A stretch of DNA of 64,000 nt, from assembly GCF_000296695.1 (NCBI RefSeq), contig NZ_BAFK01000007.1, forward strand, positions 62,001 through 126,000. Direction: 5' to 3'. This document shows positions 19,336 through 28,829 of this stretch, one piece after another. The notes under the pieces were generated by a model that saw only the letters and a list, made by a program, of their open reading frames with translations, was not told the DNA's origin and made no database searches. Each line of letters starts with the position of its first letter. Position 1 is the first letter of the stretch. The stretch is from Rheinheimera nanhaiensis E407-8. GTDB taxonomy: Bacteria > Pseudomonadota > Gammaproteobacteria > Enterobacterales > Alteromonadaceae. Position numbers and translations under genes: made by a program.

Positions 19336-20100
19336 ATGCTGTTAACCTTAATAATAACGCTGGTAGTAGCACTGGTGGTCATCGCCATCATTGTCAATGC
19401 TATACAGCAACATAAAGAACGGCTTGCCACCTTAAAACGTGCTGAGTTCAGTAAGCTCAGAACCATACTGGAAGACACCGAAGAGCTGATTGTTAACTCT
19501 GCCAACGTCCCGTTGTCGCCAGCCTTAAGCCAAATGCTGTTAAAACGTATCGCCTTCGCACTGCGGGCTATGGTAGAGCTGGAGCCGGGCGCCCGAGATA
19601 TTAAGCAGCGGCTACAGGAAACCGAAAAACGCTTAAGTGAAGGCAATGCGGATAGCTGTAGCTTTAGCGATGGCGTAACCCTGCCGGATAACGATCAGCA
19701 GCTTATCGGCATGATTAAAGGTATTAAGCGCCTGCGCACAGTGCTGCGCGCCGAACACGCCCGCGGTAATGTCGACACCCAAATGGTGATCCAGGAAGAT
19801 AAACGGCTGGAAGTACTACAACTGCGGATAAACGTTGAGAGCCAAATTAAACGTGGTAATCAGGCCAGAAGTAACAATATGCTGGGCTCTGCCCGGCAGT
19901 ACTTTGAAAAAGCCTTAACCGCACTGTCAAATACGCCGCACCAGGACGATTATACGCTAAGCCGTAAGTCTGAAGTGATGCAGGCACTGCAGGATATTGC
20001 CACCTTGTTAAAAGAAGGCAACCTGCGCGACAGAGAGAAAAAAGAAGAAAAAGAAAACAAAGATTTGGACGAGCTGTTTGCGCCCAAGCGTAAGTGGTAA
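19336..20100 (+). CDS. Membrane-anchored coiled-coil protein of unknown function
   Basis: A 254-residue protein with one N-terminal membrane helix (about 2-24) and a charged, mostly helical cytoplasmic body. The middle (about 160-215) resembles a TPR-like helix pair (QARSNNMLGSARQYFEKAL). The tail is a Lys/Glu-rich run ending in LDELFAPKRKW. I do not recognise a characterised family. It lies 73 bases after the kinase-like gene and shares a terminator with convergent topA, so the two plus-strand genes may form a unit. Confidence 0.7.
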   Translation: MLLTLIITLVVALVVIAIIVNAIQQHKERLATLKRAEFSKLRTILEDTEELIVNSANVPLSPALSQMLLKRIAFALRAMVELEPGARDIKQRLQETEKRLSEGNADSCSFSDGVTLPDNDQQLIGMIKGIKRLRTVLRAEHARGNVDTQMVIQEDKRLEVLQLRINVESQIKRGNQARSNNMLGSARQYFEKALTALSNTPHQDDYTLSRKSEVMQALQDIATLLKEGNLRDREKKEEKENKDLDELFAPKRKW

Positions 20101-20121
20101 TCAACTAGGTTGTAAAAAAGC

Positions 20122-20148
20122 AAGGCCGCTACTGCGGCCTTACTTTTT
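20122..20148. terminator. Bidirectional terminator between the coiled-coil gene and topA
   Basis: An 8-bp stem (AAGGCCGC pairing with GCGGCCTT) with a four-base loop is followed by ACTTTTTATT on the plus strand. An A-rich run on the other side can serve topA. Confidence 0.75.
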
Positions 20149-20154
20149 ATTCGT

Positions 20155-22740
20155 TTAGGCTTTCGCCACCACCCATTTACCATTTTCAAACCAGGCTGAC
20201 CAGCCTGTGGCTTTACCGTCTTTTTCCGACATTACATACTGCTGTTTGGTTTTACGGCTCCAGCGCACTATCGCAGGGTTGCCATCCGGATCTTTTACCG
20301 GTGCATCGGCCAGATAATAAAACTTCGGCGATAATTGACTGCGGTACTTTGCCAGCTCTGCGACTAAAGGCGCGCGCGTTTCGCGTGATTTGGGAAAGGT
20401 TGACGCGGCTAAAAACAAACCAGCTGCACCATCACGCAACACAAAGTAAGCGTCTGATTTTTCGCATTTCAGCTCAGGCAAATGCACCGGATCTTCTTTT
20501 GGTGGCGCGGCCTCACCGCTACGCAGTAACTTACGCGTGTTTTTACACTCGCTGTTGGTGCAGCCAAAATACTTACCAAAGCGGCCCGACTTTAACTGCA
20601 TGTCACTGCCGCATTTATCACACTCGATCAGCGGGCCATCATAGCCTTTAATTTTAAAGGTGCCCTGCTCGACGCTAAAACCATCACAGGCCGGGTTGTT
20701 ACCGCACACATGTAACTTACGGCCTTCGTCAATGAGATAGCTGTCCATCGCGGTGCCGCACTTACTACAGCGCTTTTTCTGCCGCAGTGCTTCGGTTTCC
20801 AGCTCGTCCTCGTCGCTGACACTCACTGCCACATCACCCGCTACCAGGTTCATAGTGGTGGTACAACGCTCTTTGGGTGGCAAGTTGTAACCGGTGCAGC
20901 CTAAAAATACACCGGTAGAGGCCGTTCTGATGCCCATAGGGCGGCCACAGCTGGGGCAGGCAATATCGGTCACCACCACCTGATTTACCCGCATGCCACC
21001 CTGCTCGGGGTCGTTTTCGGCGGTTTTCAGCTTCTGGGAAAAATCGCTGTAAAAGCTGTCCAACTCTTTGCGCCACTGTGCCTGACCATTGGCAATATCG
21101 TCCAGCTTCAACTCCATATTGGCGGTAAAATCGTAGCTCATCAGATCGTTAAAGTTCTCGACTAAACGGTCTGTGACAATCTCGCCCATTTTCTCAGCAT
21201 AGAAGCGTTTGTTTTCCACCCGCACATAACCGCGCTCCTGGATGGTGGAAATAATGGCAGCATAGGTAGACGGCCTGCCGATACCGCGCTTTTCCAGCTC
21301 TTTTACCAGGCTGGCTTCACTAAAACGGGCCGGTGGCTTGGTAAAATGCTGTGCGCTGTGCAGTTGTGCCAGCGTTAAGGTTTCGCCGGGTTTCACGTCC
21401 GGCAATTCGTTTTCTTCTTCATCTTTACGCTTTTGCGCCGGCTGTACCTTGGTCCAACCGTCAAAACGCAATACCCTGCCTTTGGCCTTAAGTTCAAACT
21501 CACCGGCCTGTACGCTGATATTGGTAACATCATACAAGGCAGGTGGCATCTGACAGGCAACAAACTGGCGCCAAATCAGCTCATACAGTTTACGGGCATC
21601 GGCTTCCATGTCCGCCAGGCTACCGGCCAGCACTTTAACATCTGACGGCCGTATCGCTTCGTGCGCCTCCTGCGCATTGGCTTTACTACCGTAGCTAAGA
21701 GGTTGCTCAGGCAAATACTTAGCGCCGAAGTGGCTGCTGATATATTCACGACAAGCCGCTACTGCATCAGCACTCAAATTGGTTGAGTCGGTACGCATAT
21801 AAGTGATATGGCCAGCTTCATACAGCCTTTGTGCCAACATCATGGTTTTTTTCACGCCATACCCCAGCCGGGTGCTGGCCGCCTGTTGCAGCGTAGAGGT
21901 GATAAAAGGCGCCTGTGGCTTACTGCTACTGGGCTTATCTTCGCGCTCAGTTACCTGATAACGGGCTGCCTGCAGCAGTGTCAGAGCGGCATCGGCCTGA
22001 CTTTTATTGACCGGTTTGAAGGCTTTACCACCTTGTTTTACCACGTCCAGTTGCAGCGCTTTAGCTGCTGCTGTCTGGGTATCGGCGGCGATAGTCCAGT
22101 ATTCTTCCGGCACAAAGGCTTTTATCTCACGCTCGCGCTCAACCACCAAACGCACCGCAACCGACTGCACCCGGCCGGCCGACAGACCGCGCGCCACTTT
22201 TTTCCACAGCAGCGGCGAAACCATAAAACCAACCACCCGGTCTAAAAAGCGGCGCGCCTGTTGGGCGTTCACCCGGTCAACATTGACTTCGCCCGGTTCT
22301 TTAAACGCATTTTGAATGGCATTTTTGGTAATTTCGTTAAACACCACCCGCTTAAAGCGCTGCTCGTCACCACCGATAATTTGCTGCAAATGCCAGGCAA
22401 TCGCTTCTCCTTCGCGGTCTAAGTCCGTTGCCAGGTAGACAGTGTCAGCTTTTTCCGCCAGCGCTTTTAACTCTTTCACTACCTTTTCTTTGCCGGGCAA
22501 AATCTCATAGCGGGCCTTCCAGCCATGCGCCGGATCTATGCCCATACGGTCGACCAGTGCCTGATACTCTTTTTCTTCTTTGCTCAGCGTTTTCTTACTG
22601 GCGGCCTTTTCTTTGCTGCTACTGGTGGGTAAATCGCGGATGTGTCCAACACTGGACTTAACGATAAAATCGTTGCCCAAATACTTATTGATCGTTTTCG
22701 CTTTCGCCGGTGACTCTACTATAACCAGTGATTTCGCCAT
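20155..22740 (-). CDS. topA: DNA topoisomerase I
   Basis: An 861-residue type IA topoisomerase that relaxes negative supercoils. It has an N-terminal Toprim domain (DLDREGE at 106-112) and the active-site Tyr314 in [10 protein letters not shown]. The C-terminus carries three four-Cys zinc ribbons (about residues 590-750), followed by a further C-terminal domain ending in [13 protein letters not shown]. The length matches the E. coli protein (865). It is convergent with the coiled-coil gene and divergent from astB. Confidence 0.98.
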   Translation of the reverse strand: MAKSLVIVESPAKAKTINKYLGNDFIVKSSVGHIRDLPTSSSKEKAASKKTLSKEEKEYQALVDRMGIDPAHGWKARYEILPGKEKVVKELKALAEKADTVYLATDLDREGEAIAWHLQQIIGGDEQRFKRVVFNEITKNAIQNAFKEPGEVNVDRVNAQQARRFLDRVVGFMVSPLLWKKVARGLSAGRVQSVAVRLVVEREREIKAFVPEEYWTIAADTQTAAAKALQLDVVKQGGKAFKPVNKSQADAALTLLQAARYQVTEREDKPSSSKPQAPFITSTLQQAASTRLGYGVKKTMMLAQRLYEAGHITYMRTDSTNLSADAVAACREYISSHFGAKYLPEQPLSYGSKANAQEAHEAIRPSDVKVLAGSLADMEADARKLYELIWRQFVACQMPPALYDVTNISVQAGEFELKAKGRVLRFDGWTKVQPAQKRKDEEENELPDVKPGETLTLAQLHSAQHFTKPPARFSEASLVKELEKRGIGRPSTYAAIISTIQERGYVRVENKRFYAEKMGEIVTDRLVENFNDLMSYDFTANMELKLDDIANGQAQWRKELDSFYSDFSQKLKTAENDPEQGGMRVNQVVVTDIACPSCGRPMGIRTASTGVFLGCTGYNLPPKERCTTTMNLVAGDVAVSVSDEDELETEALRQKKRCSKCGTAMDSYLIDEGRKLHVCGNNPACDGFSVEQGTFKIKGYDGPLIECDKCGSDMQLKSGRFGKYFGCTNSECKNTRKLLRSGEAAPPKEDPVHLPELKCEKSDAYFVLRDGAAGLFLAASTFPKSRETRAPLVAELAKYRSQLSPKFYYLADAPVKDPDGNPAIVRWSRKTKQQYVMSEKDGKATGWSAWFENGKWVVAKA

Positions 22741-22794
22741 CTTAATACCAGGATCCCTAACATTTAATGCATGTCTGTAATGCTGCTTTTTTAA

Positions 22795-22823
22795 CGTATA
22801 TCCGTAAACCGCAGTTGTGACAA
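22795..22823 (-). promoter_or_regulatory. Candidate promoter of topA
   Basis: On the minus strand TTGTCA (22818-22823) and TATACG (22795-22800) are 17 bases apart, about 55 bases before the topA start. This is a consensus match only. Confidence 0.4.
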
Positions 22824-22964
22824 GTGAATAAACTCATTATTATGCAAACCAGCTCATTTTAAGAGCTGTCTGGCGAAAGCTTCGCCAGAACGAATGAAGC
22901 ATCCTAAGCGGCCGCAAAAATAATAATAACAGTGCCCATCCCAACTAAAGGATATAAAGCAAAA

Positions 22965-24308
22965 ATGAAATTCTTTGAAGCGAACTTCGATGGTCTGGTA
23001 GGACCAACACATAACTATGCCGGTTTATCTATCGGCAACGTTGCCTCGTTATCTAACGCTAAAAACACCTCCAGCCCGCGCCAGGCAGCTAAACAAGGCT
23101 TAAGCAAAATGAAAGCCTTACATGATCTTGGCATGGTACAGGGCGTATTAGCACCACAAGAGCGGCCTGATGTTTACACGCTACGCCGCCTGGGCTTTAG
23201 CGGTTCAGATGCACAGGTGATTACTAATGCGGCTAAACAAGCCCCTGCGGTGTTTAAAGCAGTCTGCTCAGCTTCCAGCATGTGGACGGCCAATGCAGCT
23301 ACCATATCACCCAGTGCCGACACTGCAGACGGTAAAATTCACTTTACCCCAGCTAACCTGACCAACAAGTTTCACCGCTCGCTGGAGCCTGTGACCACCG
23401 GCAATATTTTGCAGGCGATGTTCCGTAACCAGGAGCATTTCGCGCATCATACCCATTTACCGGACAATGATCACTTTGGCGATGAAGGCGCGGCTAATCA
23501 TACCAGACTTTGCAGCGCTTATGGCAAGCGGGGTGTGGAACTCTTTGTCTTTGGCCGCTATGCCTTTGACAGCAGCAAGCCGGCGCCTCAGCGTTTTCCG
23601 GCCCGCCATACGCTGGAAGCCTGTGAAGCGGTAGCCCGTTTACACGGTTTAAGTGATGAGCATGTGGTCTATATGCAGCAAAACCCCGATGTGATTGATC
23701 AGGGGGTATTCCATAACGACGTTATCGCCGTTGGCAATCAGAACGTGCTGTTTTATCACCAGCAAGCCTTTGTCGATAGCCAGACGAAACTTAATGAGCT
23801 TCAGCGTAAATTTGGTAATGACACAGAGCTTTTTCTGATTGAAGTGAAAGACAGTGAAGTGTCAGTAGCTGAAGCGGTGAAGACCTATTTGTTTAATACT
23901 CAGGTAATCAGCTTACCTAACGGCGAAATGGCGATTATTGCGCCTACTGAGTGCCAGGAAAGCGCCACCGTATCGGCTTACTTAAATGAGCTGAAACAGC
24001 GCAATACGCCGATTAAACAAATTCATTACTATGATGTAAAACAAAGCATGCGCAATGGCGGCGGCCCTGCTTGTTTGCGCCTGCGTGTCGCCATGAGCGA
24101 GCAGGAAAAACAAGCGGTAAACCAGCATGTGCTGATGAATGACCAGCTGTTTGCCACGCTTAATCAGTGGGTAGACAAGCATTATCGTGATGAAATTTCA
24201 GAAGCAGATTTAGCCGACCCGCAATTGCTGCAGGAGTCCCGCACGGCTTTGGATGAGTTAACGCAGATCCTAAACTTAGGTTCGGTGTATCCGTTCCAGC
24301 GTGGCTAG
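22965..24308 (+). CDS. astB: N-succinylarginine dihydrolase
   Basis: A 447-residue enzyme hydrolysing N2-succinylarginine to succinylornithine, CO2 and ammonia, the second step of the arginine succinyltransferase pathway. [19 protein letters not shown] at the start, HNDVIAVGN and [14 protein letters not shown] (catalytic Cys region) are family signatures of this guanidine-modifying fold. The start at 22965 matches the family N-terminus; a GTG 33 bases upstream is less likely. No other ast gene is in the window. A strong hairpin follows. Confidence 0.96.
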   Translation: MKFFEANFDGLVGPTHNYAGLSIGNVASLSNAKNTSSPRQAAKQGLSKMKALHDLGMVQGVLAPQERPDVYTLRRLGFSGSDAQVITNAAKQAPAVFKAVCSASSMWTANAATISPSADTADGKIHFTPANLTNKFHRSLEPVTTGNILQAMFRNQEHFAHHTHLPDNDHFGDEGAANHTRLCSAYGKRGVELFVFGRYAFDSSKPAPQRFPARHTLEACEAVARLHGLSDEHVVYMQQNPDVIDQGVFHNDVIAVGNQNVLFYHQQAFVDSQTKLNELQRKFGNDTELFLIEVKDSEVSVAEAVKTYLFNTQVISLPNGEMAIIAPTECQESATVSAYLNELKQRNTPIKQIHYYDVKQSMRNGGGPACLRLRVAMSEQEKQAVNQHVLMNDQLFATLNQWVDKHYRDEISEADLADPQLLQESRTALDELTQILNLGSVYPFQRG

Positions 24309-24327
24309 TTCGGTATTGCACTAACAC

Positions 24328-24355
24328 AAAGGGAGCCAAATGGCTCCCTTTTTTA
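24328..24355. terminator. Terminator of astB, also usable by the convergent lipoprotein gene
   Basis: A 10-bp stem (AAAGGGAGCC pairing with GGCTCCCTTT), a four-base loop and a run of T residues. The same GGGAGCC core is used in the hairpin at 6382-6410. Confidence 0.85.
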
Positions 24356-24369
24356 ATCAAATCATTTAA

Positions 24370-26655
24370 TCAGTTTGCTGTTGCACAGTTAAATGCAGCG
24401 CCAAACGGGTTTGCAGGTGGAGGAGAAGTTTCAGTCGTCACATCATCTGCTGCAACAGGTAGACTGTAATGACTGTAAGTGACATTTTCGGTACCTGCTG
24501 AGAAACCAGACACCTGCAAACGTACATCAAGCCATGTAGCGACATCTTGAAAATATGTGATGTTGAAAGTAGCGATGCCATTGACGTCAGACGTCACGGT
24601 TGCTGGCACAGATGCCCGATTTCCAGGTGTAAGTTGGCCATCACCATTTAGATCTTCACCTGTACCAGGAATAACGTCACCATTAACATCAAAAAGTGGG
24701 TCCAGTACGCCATTTAGATTAGCATCCTCATTCTCACAGTTTGCATTTACTTGTGGCACCCAAACTTTAAATGCTGCGGGTGCAGGAGGTGATGCAACCC
24801 ATATACCCTTGCGATAGCCTGTTGGCACAACGGCTACATTAAGAGCCTGGTTTGGTACAGGGTTGCCCGAACTATCAGTTACAATAACAGAAAACTCTTT
24901 TGCATAAGTACTTGCACTGGGTTTAGTAATCACATTGCCGGTACCAAAACGGAAGAATAAAGTTCTTTTACCAACAGCAATATCCGTTTCATCAAAAATT
25001 AAGTTATCATCTTCCAGTGCAGCCCTCACAATCAGGTTTTCACTATCTACACCTGCACCTGTGGTGCCATCAGCAGTAAACACTGTTGAAGCGATACCTT
25101 GGGAGTTAGTTAATGCGACTCCAGAACTGAGCACTCCGCCGGCGGCATTCTGAAGTGAGAAGATTACATACTCGCCTTTTACCGGGTTATTGTCGTTATC
25201 ACGAACCACGGCCCTGATAGCACTAGACTCTCCAGCTCCGACCTGTGCTGGAAATGATTGGACCTCTACTTTAGTTGGATTTTTCGATACAAACTCTATA
25301 ACCTTTTTTGTGCTGACTGCTGTCGTTCCCTCACCACCTGTAGCACTAATTGTAGTAAAGCCGGCAAACCTAGAAAGCACTGCAGCCTTTGCAACACCGT
25401 CACCGTCAGTGTTGTCTTTACTGGTCACCGAACCATCAAAAACTGGAGCTTGAGGAGGCTCGACATTTGGAACGTTTGTAATTTCACCTCGAGTAGTATT
25501 AAAGGTTACCTCTGTACTTGGAGCTTTGGGTGTGCCATTAACCAACCACTCAACTGCAACTTCATGAGCTGTATTCAAATTAACTTCCTGTACTTCGGCT
25601 TCATCTGCGCCGACTACAAATGCAAACTCATCTGCACTAACATTTAAAGTTATTGTGCTTACAGCACCTAAAGCGGCCACGGTTAATGTATCAACACCAG
25701 AATTAACTGCGGTATAAGTAAAGGTTGCCTTACCTGCAGAGCCGACAGTTGCCGGACTGGTATCGCTTAAAGTGTTGCCAAGAGCTGATACCACTTCAAT
25801 TTCGGTGTTGGCAATACCAATATCATCTGAGTCTGTTAAAAATACATCAATTAAAGTTGTATCGTTCAAGACCACAGAGCTAGGTGCAGCAACTTCAATG
25901 GATGTGCCAGAAACAGCTACAATTAACTGTGATGTCTGCTGCCCCACTGTTGCAGTCAACACAATGTCGCGATTATTTTTATCAGTTTGAGTCGTTAAAG
26001 TAGCCTTTGCAGTTCCGTTAGCAGCAGTTACTCCATCATGCTCCACCAATTCGCCAGAATCACTTGCGAAAGCAACGCGAACTCCGGGTATTACAACATT
26101 ACTTGAGTCACGAACCAACGCCGTCAGCTCAACCTTGGAAGACGCACCTGTACCTAACACCACCGTATCGGCTAACAAAGATACACTACCGACAACAACA
26201 TCAACCTGCTCACCACCATCCCCAGCAGACTCAAATGCAGCTTCTGCTGATGTATCGTTGTAACTTGCAGTCACTACACCAGCACCGCTACTACCTCCAG
26301 CCAGTAAAGTGATAGTTGCAACACCATCGGCATTGGTAATCGCAGTACCTGCTGTGTTACCAAAGGTCGCCAGAGCGGTATTGCTAAGTGAAAACTCGAT
26401 AAGACGCCCAGAAACCACACCGTTATTGGTTGCAGTTAATGTGGCAGTCACCGTTAAAGGCGTAGCCTGGGCTAATGCTGTCGATGCATCACCATTAGCG
26501 TTGCTTAACGCTACGCTGAGTGAGAAAACCGGAGTCGTTCCACCAGTTCCACCGCCGGTACCACCATCACCACCGGAATCAAGAGTACCACCGCCACCAC
26601 AGGCGGCCAGGGTTGTAACAACTAGCGCAACGAGCAGTTGCTTAATGCTTCGCAT
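24370..26655 (-). CDS. Large Ig-like (Big_1/invasin-type) repeat lipoprotein
   Basis: A 761-residue lipoprotein with lipobox LAAC (Cys19) and a glycine-rich linker (about 20-40). About five or six bacterial Ig-like repeats of roughly 90-110 residues follow, each marked by a segment such as NADGVATITL, NGTAKATL, SAGKATFTY or NSQGIASTVF. The last domain carries acidic loops of EF-hand type (DANLNGVLD and DLNGDGQL, about 644-675) and the only other cysteines (640 and 757). Such proteins usually sit on the cell surface and mediate adhesion. A TATAAT sits 25-29 bases before the start codon. It seems monocistronic. Confidence 0.85.
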   Translation of the reverse strand: MRSIKQLLVALVVTTLAACGGGGTLDSGGDGGTGGGTGGTTPVFSLSVALSNANGDASTALAQATPLTVTATLTATNNGVVSGRLIEFSLSNTALATFGNTAGTAITNADGVATITLLAGGSSGAGVVTASYNDTSAEAAFESAGDGGEQVDVVVGSVSLLADTVVLGTGASSKVELTALVRDSSNVVIPGVRVAFASDSGELVEHDGVTAANGTAKATLTTQTDKNNRDIVLTATVGQQTSQLIVAVSGTSIEVAAPSSVVLNDTTLIDVFLTDSDDIGIANTEIEVVSALGNTLSDTSPATVGSAGKATFTYTAVNSGVDTLTVAALGAVSTITLNVSADEFAFVVGADEAEVQEVNLNTAHEVAVEWLVNGTPKAPSTEVTFNTTRGEITNVPNVEPPQAPVFDGSVTSKDNTDGDGVAKAAVLSRFAGFTTISATGGEGTTAVSTKKVIEFVSKNPTKVEVQSFPAQVGAGESSAIRAVVRDNDNNPVKGEYVIFSLQNAAGGVLSSGVALTNSQGIASTVFTADGTTGAGVDSENLIVRAALEDDNLIFDETDIAVGKRTLFFRFGTGNVITKPSASTYAKEFSVIVTDSSGNPVPNQALNVAVVPTGYRKGIWVASPPAPAAFKVWVPQVNANCENEDANLNGVLDPLFDVNGDVIPGTGEDLNGDGQLTPGNRASVPATVTSDVNGIATFNITYFQDVATWLDVRLQVSGFSAGTENVTYSHYSLPVAADDVTTETSPPPANPFGAAFNCATAN

Positions 26656-26827
26656 GAAAACTCTCCCAAGCTGTTTTTATTATATAGTTTTTGTTAATTC
26701 TGTATCTTAAACCATTAATCTGGCAAACGTCACAGCTATTTTCAAAAAAAATTTAGCCGAATCTGCCCTTAGCCTCAGCAACCTGTTAGGCTAAGCACCA
26801 TTCTGTTTTAATTACTTGCCTAGTGTT

Positions 26828-28162
26828 ATGACTATAAATACAAAACTGGGGTTAACTGCCCGCATCGTAATCGGCATGGCAGCCGGCATTCTTGTTGGTT
26901 TTTTCTTTAAATGGCTGTTAGCCGGCCAAGATGAACGAATGTTGTATCTGCTGGGCATGGGCATCCCGCTTAAAGCCTTGTTTGTTGACGGGATTTTCCA
27001 TATTGGTGGTGAGATCTTTATCGCCAGTTTAAAAATGCTGGTGGTACCGCTTGTGTTTGTGTCTCTGGTTTGTGGTACGTGCTCGTTGTCTGATACCACT
27101 GCGCTGGGACGCTTGGGCGGCAAAACCATAGCGCTCTACCTTGTTACCACAGCTATTGCTATTAGTTTGGCTATTTTTGCTGCTTTATTAATAAACCCTG
27201 GCATGGGTGTTGAAATGCAGTCAGATGCCAGTTTTAATCTGAGTGAAGCCCCATCTTTATCACAGGTTTTTATTAACATTTTCCCCAGCAACCCAATCGA
27301 ATCGATGGCAAAAGGCAATATGCTGCAAATCATTGTTTTTGCTGTATTGTTCGGCATTGCCATGGCGATGAGCGGCAAAGCGGGTGAGCGTTTAAGTGCA
27401 GTGTTTAATGATTTAAGTGGCGTGATTATGAAGCTGGTGACGCTGCTGATGAATCTTGCTCCCTATGGTGTATTTTTCCTGATGGCAAAGCTGTTCACTA
27501 CCCTGGGTTTTGAAACCATTGCCAGCCTGGCGAAATATTTTGCCGTGGTAATGGCTGTGCTCGTATTACACGGCCTGGTTAGTTACGGCGTTATCCTAAA
27601 GTTGCTAACCGGACTTAACCCACTGATTTTTTTCCGGAAAATGCGTGATGCCGCACTCTTTGGCTTTAGCACCTCCAGCAGCAACGCCACTATGCCGGTG
27701 ACCATGGAAGCCGTGACGAAAAAGATAGGCGTAAAAAACAGCGTGGCGTCTTTTACTGTGCCGCTTGGTGCAACGATTAACATGGACGGCACGGCTATTA
27801 TGCAGGGTGTCGCCACGGTGTTTATCGCCCAGGTGTTCGCTGTTGATTTAACACTAAGCGATTACTTAATGGTTATTCTTACGGCCACGCTGGCATCGAT
27901 TGGTACCGCGGGCGTGCCCGGTGTTGGTCTGATTATGCTGGCGATGGTATTACAACAGGTCGGCTTGCCGGTAGAGGGTATAGCATTGATCATCGGTGTA
28001 GATCGTTTGCTAGATATGACCCGCACAGCCGTTAACGTCACAGGCGATGCGATGGTGTCCTGTATAGTGGGTAAAAGTGAAAATGCTTTTGATGAAGCCG
28101 TGTTTAATGATGTAAACGCCGGCAGTAAAGAAGAGAGCGTCGACTTTCACCACCTGCGTTAA
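26828..28162 (+). CDS. Dicarboxylate/amino acid:cation symporter (DAACS family)
   Basis: A 444-residue transporter with about eight membrane helices and two hairpins, matching the GltP/DctA/SdcS family. The serine-rich loop (STSSSNATMP) and the NMDGTAI motif form the substrate and sodium site. The C-terminal GVDRLLDMTRTAVNVTGD is also characteristic; the Arg in this helix differs in position between acidic amino-acid and dicarboxylate carriers, so the substrate is left open. The ATG at 26828 was preferred over an upstream TTG. No clear ribosome site is present. Confidence 0.93.
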   Translation: MTINTKLGLTARIVIGMAAGILVGFFFKWLLAGQDERMLYLLGMGIPLKALFVDGIFHIGGEIFIASLKMLVVPLVFVSLVCGTCSLSDTTALGRLGGKTIALYLVTTAIAISLAIFAALLINPGMGVEMQSDASFNLSEAPSLSQVFINIFPSNPIESMAKGNMLQIIVFAVLFGIAMAMSGKAGERLSAVFNDLSGVIMKLVTLLMNLAPYGVFFLMAKLFTTLGFETIASLAKYFAVVMAVLVLHGLVSYGVILKLLTGLNPLIFFRKMRDAALFGFSTSSSNATMPVTMEAVTKKIGVKNSVASFTVPLGATINMDGTAIMQGVATVFIAQVFAVDLTLSDYLMVILTATLASIGTAGVPGVGLIMLAMVLQQVGLPVEGIALIIGVDRLLDMTRTAVNVTGDAMVSCIVGKSENAFDEAVFNDVNAGSKEESVDFHHLR

Positions 28163-28171
28163 GTCTGCGAT

Positions 28172-28194
28172 TAAGGCTGCTTACGGCAGCCTTA
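28172..28194. terminator. Hairpin between the symporter and tpm
   Basis: A 9-bp stem (TAAGGCTGC pairing with GCAGCCTTA) with a five-base loop overlaps the tpm stop codon. There is no T-run on either side, so termination may be weak or need another factor. Confidence 0.4.
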
Positions 28195-28828
28195 TCCTGT
28201 AAGCCCTTTCGATTAAATAACTGGTGACAAACCGGCGTCTGGCGAAACCTTTGCCGGTTTGTTCAAGCTCTGCTAATAGCTCAATGTCGCTACCGGGGAA
28301 CAGCTGGCCAATTTCTGCTGCAGTTACACTAAACGGCGGCCCTTGCTTTTCATGCTGCGGATACTCCAGGCTAATCAATAACATTGTGCTGCCAGCTGGC
28401 AATAGCTGTCGCAATTTAGCCGCGTACTGCTGACGCATTTGCTCAGGTAGCGCTATCAGAGCGGCTCTATCGTACACTAAACTGGCGCCCTCTAGTTCAA
28501 CCGGGCTTAAAGCAAAAAAATCGCCCTGCCATAACGTTATGCGCTCGCTCATATAGCAGCGAAACGACGGTGCGCACAGCAGCTGATACGGCTGTTGGTA
28601 CGCACTGAAAAAATCATCACAGGCAATTTGCGACAGCTCTACTCCGCTTACCGGCAAAAACGTGGCCAGATAACACATATCCAACGATTTACCGCATAGC
28701 GGCACTAATACCCGTTTGTGTTGGTCAAGCACCTGCTCCAAGCACTGTTGTAATAACGGATGCACCTGATCCAGCTGAAAACCCAGCTCATTATTTTGCC
28801 AGCGTGCCAGCCAAAAGTCGGTATCCAT
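28181..28828 (-). CDS. tpm: Thiopurine S-methyltransferase
   Basis: A 215-residue SAM-dependent methyltransferase of the TPMT class. The opening DTDFWLARWQNNELGFQ, the SAM loop VLVPLCGKSLDMCYLA, and YDRAALIALPEQMRQQY are family signatures. Bacterial members methylate thiopurines and in some species selenium or tellurium compounds. It starts one base after the sohB stop, so the two are likely cotranscribed. Confidence 0.95.
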   Translation of the reverse strand: MDTDFWLARWQNNELGFQLDQVHPLLQQCLEQVLDQHKRVLVPLCGKSLDMCYLATFLPVSGVELSQIACDDFFSAYQQPYQLLCAPSFRCYMSERITLWQGDFFALSPVELEGASLVYDRAALIALPEQMRQQYAAKLRQLLPAGSTMLLISLEYPQHEKQGPPFSVTAAEIGQLFPGSDIELLAELEQTGKGFARRRFVTSYLIERAYRIRLP

Positions 28829-28829
28829 C

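Noticed and set aside
22007-22315. Plus-strand frames opposite topA
   Set aside because: They are shadows of a certain, highly conserved gene.
22820-22850. Possible ArgR-like half sites upstream of astB (TGAAT and ATGCA segments)
   Set aside because: The two halves do not align with the spacing and symmetry of an ArgR box, so I do not call an operator.
22869-22889. A 9-bp inverted repeat (TCTGGCGAA with TTCGCCAGA) upstream of astB, as a terminator
   Set aside because: There is no T-run on either strand and no gene ending nearby. It is mentioned only as a feature of the solitary astB region.
24370-26655. A repeated-DNA element inside the Ig-repeat lipoprotein gene
   Set aside because: The repeats are at protein level and diverged; I do not see near-identical DNA copies.
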